From positions 1 to 7,752 of the forward strand of contig WRLW01000066.1 of assembly GCA_009777435.1 (NCBI GenBank): DNA of 7,752 bases. The letters run 5' to 3'. A program made the position numbers and the translations under genes. Below, one piece after another: positions 4,972 through 7,752 of this stretch (positions are counted from its first letter, which is position 1; every line of letters begins with the position of its first letter). The notes beneath the pieces were generated by a model. The model saw only the letters and a program-made list of their open reading frames with translations, did no database searches and was not told where the DNA came from. Origin of the DNA: Oscillospiraceae bacterium (GTDB lineage Bacteria > Bacillota > Clostridia > Oscillospirales > UBA929).

Positions 4972-6228
4972 CTAACGCGTTATCCTCACTATAGCTGTGT
5001 TTTCTTCCGTGATACGGCGCAGGACGCCGGCGGCCGCGCCGGCGCCGGCGCGCGCGAATATGCCGGGCAGCCAAAAGAAGTCCTCGCCCGCCAGATACCG
5101 CGCCGCCACCTGACGCGAATAATCCAGCGGGGCGTCCAATATCCGCATACGCGCGCCCCAGCAGGAGCGTTTTACCCTCTCGAACAGCTCGGCCGGAATC
5201 CCGTCCGCCGACAGCCGCCGCGCCTCGGTCAGCAGCCTGCCGCGCACGGCGTCCGGCTCACGGCTCTGTCCTGTGAACAAAAGGCAGCTCCCGCCGTCGA
5301 ACATAAACGGGTCAAACCCAAACGCGCCGTCTATCAGGCCGTCCTCATACAGCTCGCTGTAAAGCGGCGACGACATGCCCGCCAGACACTCCGACGCAAG
5401 CTTTATGAGCGTCTCCCACTCAAGCCTCGACACCCCGTCCGGCCTCCTGAGCTTGACCGCTATGCCGAACAGCGGCAGCGGCACATCCATATCCACGGTC
5501 AGCTCAAGGCCGCCCACGCAGTCCGGTTCGCCGGTTTCGGGCATTATATAGCGTTCAGACGCCCTATCGGGTGATATACGGGCGGCCATCTCAACGATCT
5601 CGTCCGGCTCCACATCGCCCGCGGCGCACAGAACCATGTTGGCCGGCGCGTAAAACGCGCTGTGGCAATCGTACAGCGTCCGGGCGGTGATCTCGGCGAC
5701 GCTCGCGTGCGTGCCTCCTATAGGCAGGCGCACGGGGTGCTTTACATATGTCAGCGCGAGAAGCTCCTCAAACAGCCGCATACCCGGCATGTCCCTGTAC
5801 ATCGACAGCTCCTGCCCGATGATGCCCCGCTCCTTTTCCACGCTCTCCGGCGTGTAATAGGGCGTGTACACGAAGTCCAGCAGCAGCTCAAGGCACTCGC
5901 CGAAGCGCTCGGTCGCCTCGAAATGGTAAGCCGTCATGCTGTGCGACGTAAAGGCGTTGGGCGACGCGCCCAGCTCGCCGTATACCTGAAGCACGTTTCT
6001 GCCGTCGGGCATATCGAACATTTTATGCTCAAGAAAGTGAGCGACCCCGGCCGGAGTCGCCGCGGCCCCGGCGCCCGGCAACATAATATGGTCGGAGCCG
6101 TAGTTCACCGCCAGCATCCCGGCCTTCTTTTGGAAGCCGGGCTTTTTCATTACAAAAACGGCCAAGCCGTTGGGCAGCTTTTCGGTATACGCCAGCTCCC
6201 CCATTACTCCCGTGTCAATCGCCGTCAT
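4972..6228 (-). CDS. ymfH: M16 family zinc metallopeptidase, YmfH type
   Basis: This 418-residue protein matches the length of B. subtilis YmfH (about 430). It has an inverted zinc-binding motif HFLEH at 64-68: His64 and His68 as ligands, Glu67 as catalytic base, and Glu140 in GIIGQEL as the likely third ligand. Around it are GVAHFLEHKMF, ASPNAFTSHSMTAYHFE (88-104) and FYAPANMVLCAAGDVEPDEI, all typical of M16B peptidases. M16B enzymes pair an active subunit with an inactive partner to form a clamshell that degrades or trims peptides. It has no signal peptide, so it is presumably cytoplasmic. The start ATG at 6228 overlaps the ymfF stop by 4 nt (ATGA), with GGGGAGG 7 nt upstream. Coupled translation with ymfF supports an obligate partnership. 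Its substrate is unknown. The frame is intact throughout. Confidence 0.93.
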   Translation of the reverse strand: MTAIDTGVMGELAYTEKLPNGLAVFVMKKPGFQKKAGMLAVNYGSDHIMLPGAGAAATPAGVAHFLEHKMFDMPDGRNVLQVYGELGASPNAFTSHSMTAYHFEATERFGECLELLLDFVYTPYYTPESVEKERGIIGQELSMYRDMPGMRLFEELLALTYVKHPVRLPIGGTHASVAEITARTLYDCHSAFYAPANMVLCAAGDVEPDEIVEMAARISPDRASERYIMPETGEPDCVGGLELTVDMDVPLPLFGIAVKLRRPDGVSRLEWETLIKLASECLAGMSSPLYSELYEDGLIDGAFGFDPFMFDGGSCLLFTGQSREPDAVRGRLLTEARRLSADGIPAELFERVKRSCWGARMRILDAPLDYSRQVAARYLAGEDFFWLPGIFARAGAGAAAGVLRRITEENTAIVRITR

Positions 6229-7535
6229 AGCGCCGCCTCCCCGCCCGCGGCGGCATCCGGTATCATCATGTATACCGAATCCAGCGTGAAATTCTTTGCC
6301 GCGCGCACAACATCCTCATGGCCCGTACCGTCCAGTTCGGCCTCCCAGTCGCCGACCGCGCCGGTTAGCCCGGCCGCTGCCTGCCCCTGCCAGAAGCGTT
6401 CCAGCCCGCCGGGTGAATCGCACTGCTTGCGCCACGCGTTTACAAGCGCGGCCTTGGCGCCGGCCATATCCTTATCCGTAAAGCGTCCCGCCGCCACGTC
6501 GTCCCATTGGCGCAGCATCTCGTCCCTCGCCCGTTCAGCGTTGACGCTCTCGACGCCCGACATGGCCTTCATGACGCCCTTGTGCCTGTCCAGCGCGGAC
6601 ATGGCGTAATAGCACAGCGACAGCCGCTCGCGGACGTTCAGGAACAGCTTGCTCGTCGTGCCGCCGCCGTACAGCGTCTGCGCGAGATAGGAGGCCATAA
6701 ACCCCTCGCCGTCCGCCGCCGTCCCGGTGCGCCACAGCAGGGCCAGCTTTGTCTGTGTGACGTCCATGCGCTCGGTAAAGGCCCGCGCCTCGGCCGCCTT
6801 GGTCACAAACGGCGCTTGCGGCCGGTCGCATACCCGGCCCTTGAAGCCGCCGCGAAAGCCGTCATAACGCCGGTCAAGCCACCCTGTCAGCAGCTCGGCG
6901 GCATTTTCCGAGCAGCCGCAGTAGAACAGCTCGAGCCTCGACGCGGCCAAGCTCCTTTGATAATGCTCCCACAGCGACTCCGGCGTTATTTCGCTCACTG
7001 ACCGCTCGTCGCCCAGCTCGCCCACCCCATACGGCTCGCCGCCGCAGGCCAGCGCCTCGAGACGCCTCACGGCATATGACGTCTTGTCGTTTTTGAGCGC
7101 GCGGATGGCGTCCGCCAGCTTATCCCGCTCGCTTTCAACATAGTCAAACACACCGTCGCGCACGGCGGGGCACAGCAGGGTTTCGGTCAGCAGCTCGGCC
7201 ATGCCGGACGTCTGGCCCGCGCCCTTCCCGCCGCCGCAGAACGCGTCGCCTATAAAGTCCGCCGAAAGGCCGAACGCGTGCCACTCGCCTATCTTACGCA
7301 CACCCGCCGCCATCGAAGCGCCGTACAGGTCGTCGAGCGCCTCGGACAGGCGCCGCAGATCGGGGCGCTTCCGGCTCCCCCGGCGCAGAACCTGCGGCAG
7401 CAGCGCGTTGAGCGCCGCCTCACGGCTGTCGAGCGGTCTTAGCAGATAAGCGGTCATAACGTTGGTCTTATAGCGGTTTCCGGTCACACAGGTCAGGTTT
7501 ACGCCAGGCGCCAGCTCGCGCCTCGTCATACGCAT
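6225..7535 (-). CDS. ymfF: M16 family peptidase-like protein lacking the zinc site, YmfF type
   Basis: This 436-residue M16 homolog has no HxxEH. The corresponding N-terminal stretch reads ALNALLPQVLRRGSRKRP (41-58), followed by LRRLSEALDDLYGASM (60-75), a pattern usual for YmfF. The C-terminal M16 domain is well kept, with TLYGGGTTSKLFLNVRERLS (288-307) leading into CYYAMSALDRHKGVMKA; Arg and Tyr in this segment (R302 or R304, Y309 or Y310) are the M16 substrate-binding RY pair. In heterodimeric M16B systems such a subunit contributes to substrate binding while the partner, here YmfH, cuts. The ATG at 7535 is chosen because GGGGGCG ends 6 nt before it; a second in-frame ATG is at 7529. It is the first gene of the ymfF-ymfH-lgt set, about 33 nt after the stop of the preceding gene on the same strand. 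Confidence 0.92.
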   Translation of the reverse strand: MRMTRRELAPGVNLTCVTGNRYKTNVMTAYLLRPLDSREAALNALLPQVLRRGSRKRPDLRRLSEALDDLYGASMAAGVRKIGEWHAFGLSADFIGDAFCGGGKGAGQTSGMAELLTETLLCPAVRDGVFDYVESERDKLADAIRALKNDKTSYAVRRLEALACGGEPYGVGELGDERSVSEITPESLWEHYQRSLAASRLELFYCGCSENAAELLTGWLDRRYDGFRGGFKGRVCDRPQAPFVTKAAEARAFTERMDVTQTKLALLWRTGTAADGEGFMASYLAQTLYGGGTTSKLFLNVRERLSLCYYAMSALDRHKGVMKAMSGVESVNAERARDEMLRQWDDVAAGRFTDKDMAGAKAALVNAWRKQCDSPGGLERFWQGQAAAGLTGAVGDWEAELDGTGHEDVVRAAKNFTLDSVYMMIPDAAAGGEAAL

Positions 7536-7541
7536 ATAACG

Positions 7542-7548
7542 CGCCCCC
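7542..7548 (-). promoter_or_regulatory. Ribosome binding site GGGGGCG of ymfF
   Basis: GGGGGCG lies exactly 6 nt before the ATG at 7535, the same motif and spacing seen before the WYL regulator and the cyclase-like gene. It favours 7535 over the in-frame ATG at 7529. Confidence 0.6.
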
Positions 7549-7567
7549 GGTTCTTACTTTTACTAAC

Positions 7568-7586
7568 ATTATAAACCATGTGTCAA
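7568..7586 (-). promoter_or_regulatory. Possible promoter for ymfF operon, spacing irregular
   Basis: On the minus strand a perfect TTGACA (7586-7581) and a perfect TATAAT (7573-7568) occur, but only 7 bp apart, so they cannot be one standard sigma-A pair. TATAAT would give a start near 7561 and a leader of about 26 nt that includes the ymfF Shine-Dalgarno. The TTGACA could instead pair with TAAAAG (7562-7557, 18-bp spacer), leaving almost no leader. The two boxes overlap the end of the upstream gene. Confidence 0.3.
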
Positions 7587-7752
7587 CAGACCGCGTTTTT
7601 CAAGCCCGACCTCCACGGCCTTGCGCGCGCCCTTATCGGCGGCCTCCCACTGGGGCGGGCGCGCGCCGCCGTCAAGCTCATACTCGCCGCCGCGCAGCCT
7701 GACGCCTATCAGCTGCTCAAGCGCCACACGGTAGTACCACGCCGCCGCGCCC
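7569..7752 (-). CDS. C-terminal end of an unidentified protein, possibly GH94-like
   Basis: The frame enters from the right edge and ends at TAA (7571-7569), giving about 60 C-terminal residues. The other two minus-strand frames close quickly in this stretch. The first part, AAAWYYRVALEQLIGVRLRG, resembles the segment near the C-terminus of GH94 glycoside phosphorylases, where AAW-YR followed by LLG-RLRG is common. The following ELDGGARPPQW could be a weak form of the usual IDPxIPxxW. The final 25 residues are charged and helical and not recognised. The N-terminus and catalytic domain are outside the window, so the family call is tentative. It lies on the ymfF strand, about 33 nt upstream, so read-through into the ymfF operon is possible. 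Confidence 0.5.
   Translation of the reverse strand, partial: GAAAWYYRVALEQLIGVRLRGGEYELDGGARPPQWEAADKGARKAVEVGLEKRGLLTHGL

Noticed and set aside
5662..6609. Long open frame (315 codons) on the plus strand opposite ymfH and ymfF
   Set aside because: It is antisense to two clearly recognised M16 genes, and its Arg/Ala/His-rich peptide matches no family; it is a codon-bias shadow in GC-rich DNA.

Overview
The window looks like chromosomal DNA from a fairly GC-rich, endospore-forming Firmicute, most likely a member of the Clostridia. The main evidence is spoIIID (a sporulation regulator confined to endospore formers) with a clostridial-type N-terminus, the YmfF/YmfH pair of M16 peptidases, a Firmicute-type Lgt, and small gene families (DUF3795, AlkZ-related, PhnB-like VOC, YafY-type WYL regulators) that are common in this group. 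No rRNA, tRNA, IS element or CRISPR array was seen.

Left part (1-3283, all minus strand): a compact set of genes reads leftward. It starts with a WYL-domain transcriptional regulator, then a PhnB-like VOC protein, an AlkZ-related winged-helix protein, a cysteine-rich DUF3795 protein and an alpha/alpha-barrel protein with squalene-cyclase/prenyltransferase-type repeats, which runs off the left edge. The last four are tightly packed (4-nt overlap, 1-nt gap, 17-nt gap). A likely extended -10 promoter and a perfect 10-bp-arm inverted repeat lie between the regulator and the VOC gene. The cluster is probably one regulon of unknown job. The last gene carries a short N-terminal extension that looks like the start of a second PhnB-type VOC protein.

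Middle (3284-4001): an intergenic stretch with GC-rich hairpins and a possible 23-codon ORF, then spoIIID on the plus strand, read from a TTG start behind a strong Shine-Dalgarno. From the last codons of spoIIID to the stop codon of the convergent lgt gene, the space is filled by a tandem array in which two different perfect palindromes alternate with a 54-bp period.

Right part (4002-7752, minus strand): ymfF, ymfH and lgt form an operon reading leftward toward the array. YmfH keeps the HxxEH zinc site while YmfF lacks it. Lgt attaches the diacylglyceryl group to prelipoproteins in the membrane. At the right edge is the C-terminal end of another minus-strand gene, possibly a GH94-like phosphorylase.

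The points most worth following up are the palindrome array, the VOC-derived leader on the cyclase-like gene, and an exact GGGGGCG-N6-ATG arrangement in front of three separate genes.
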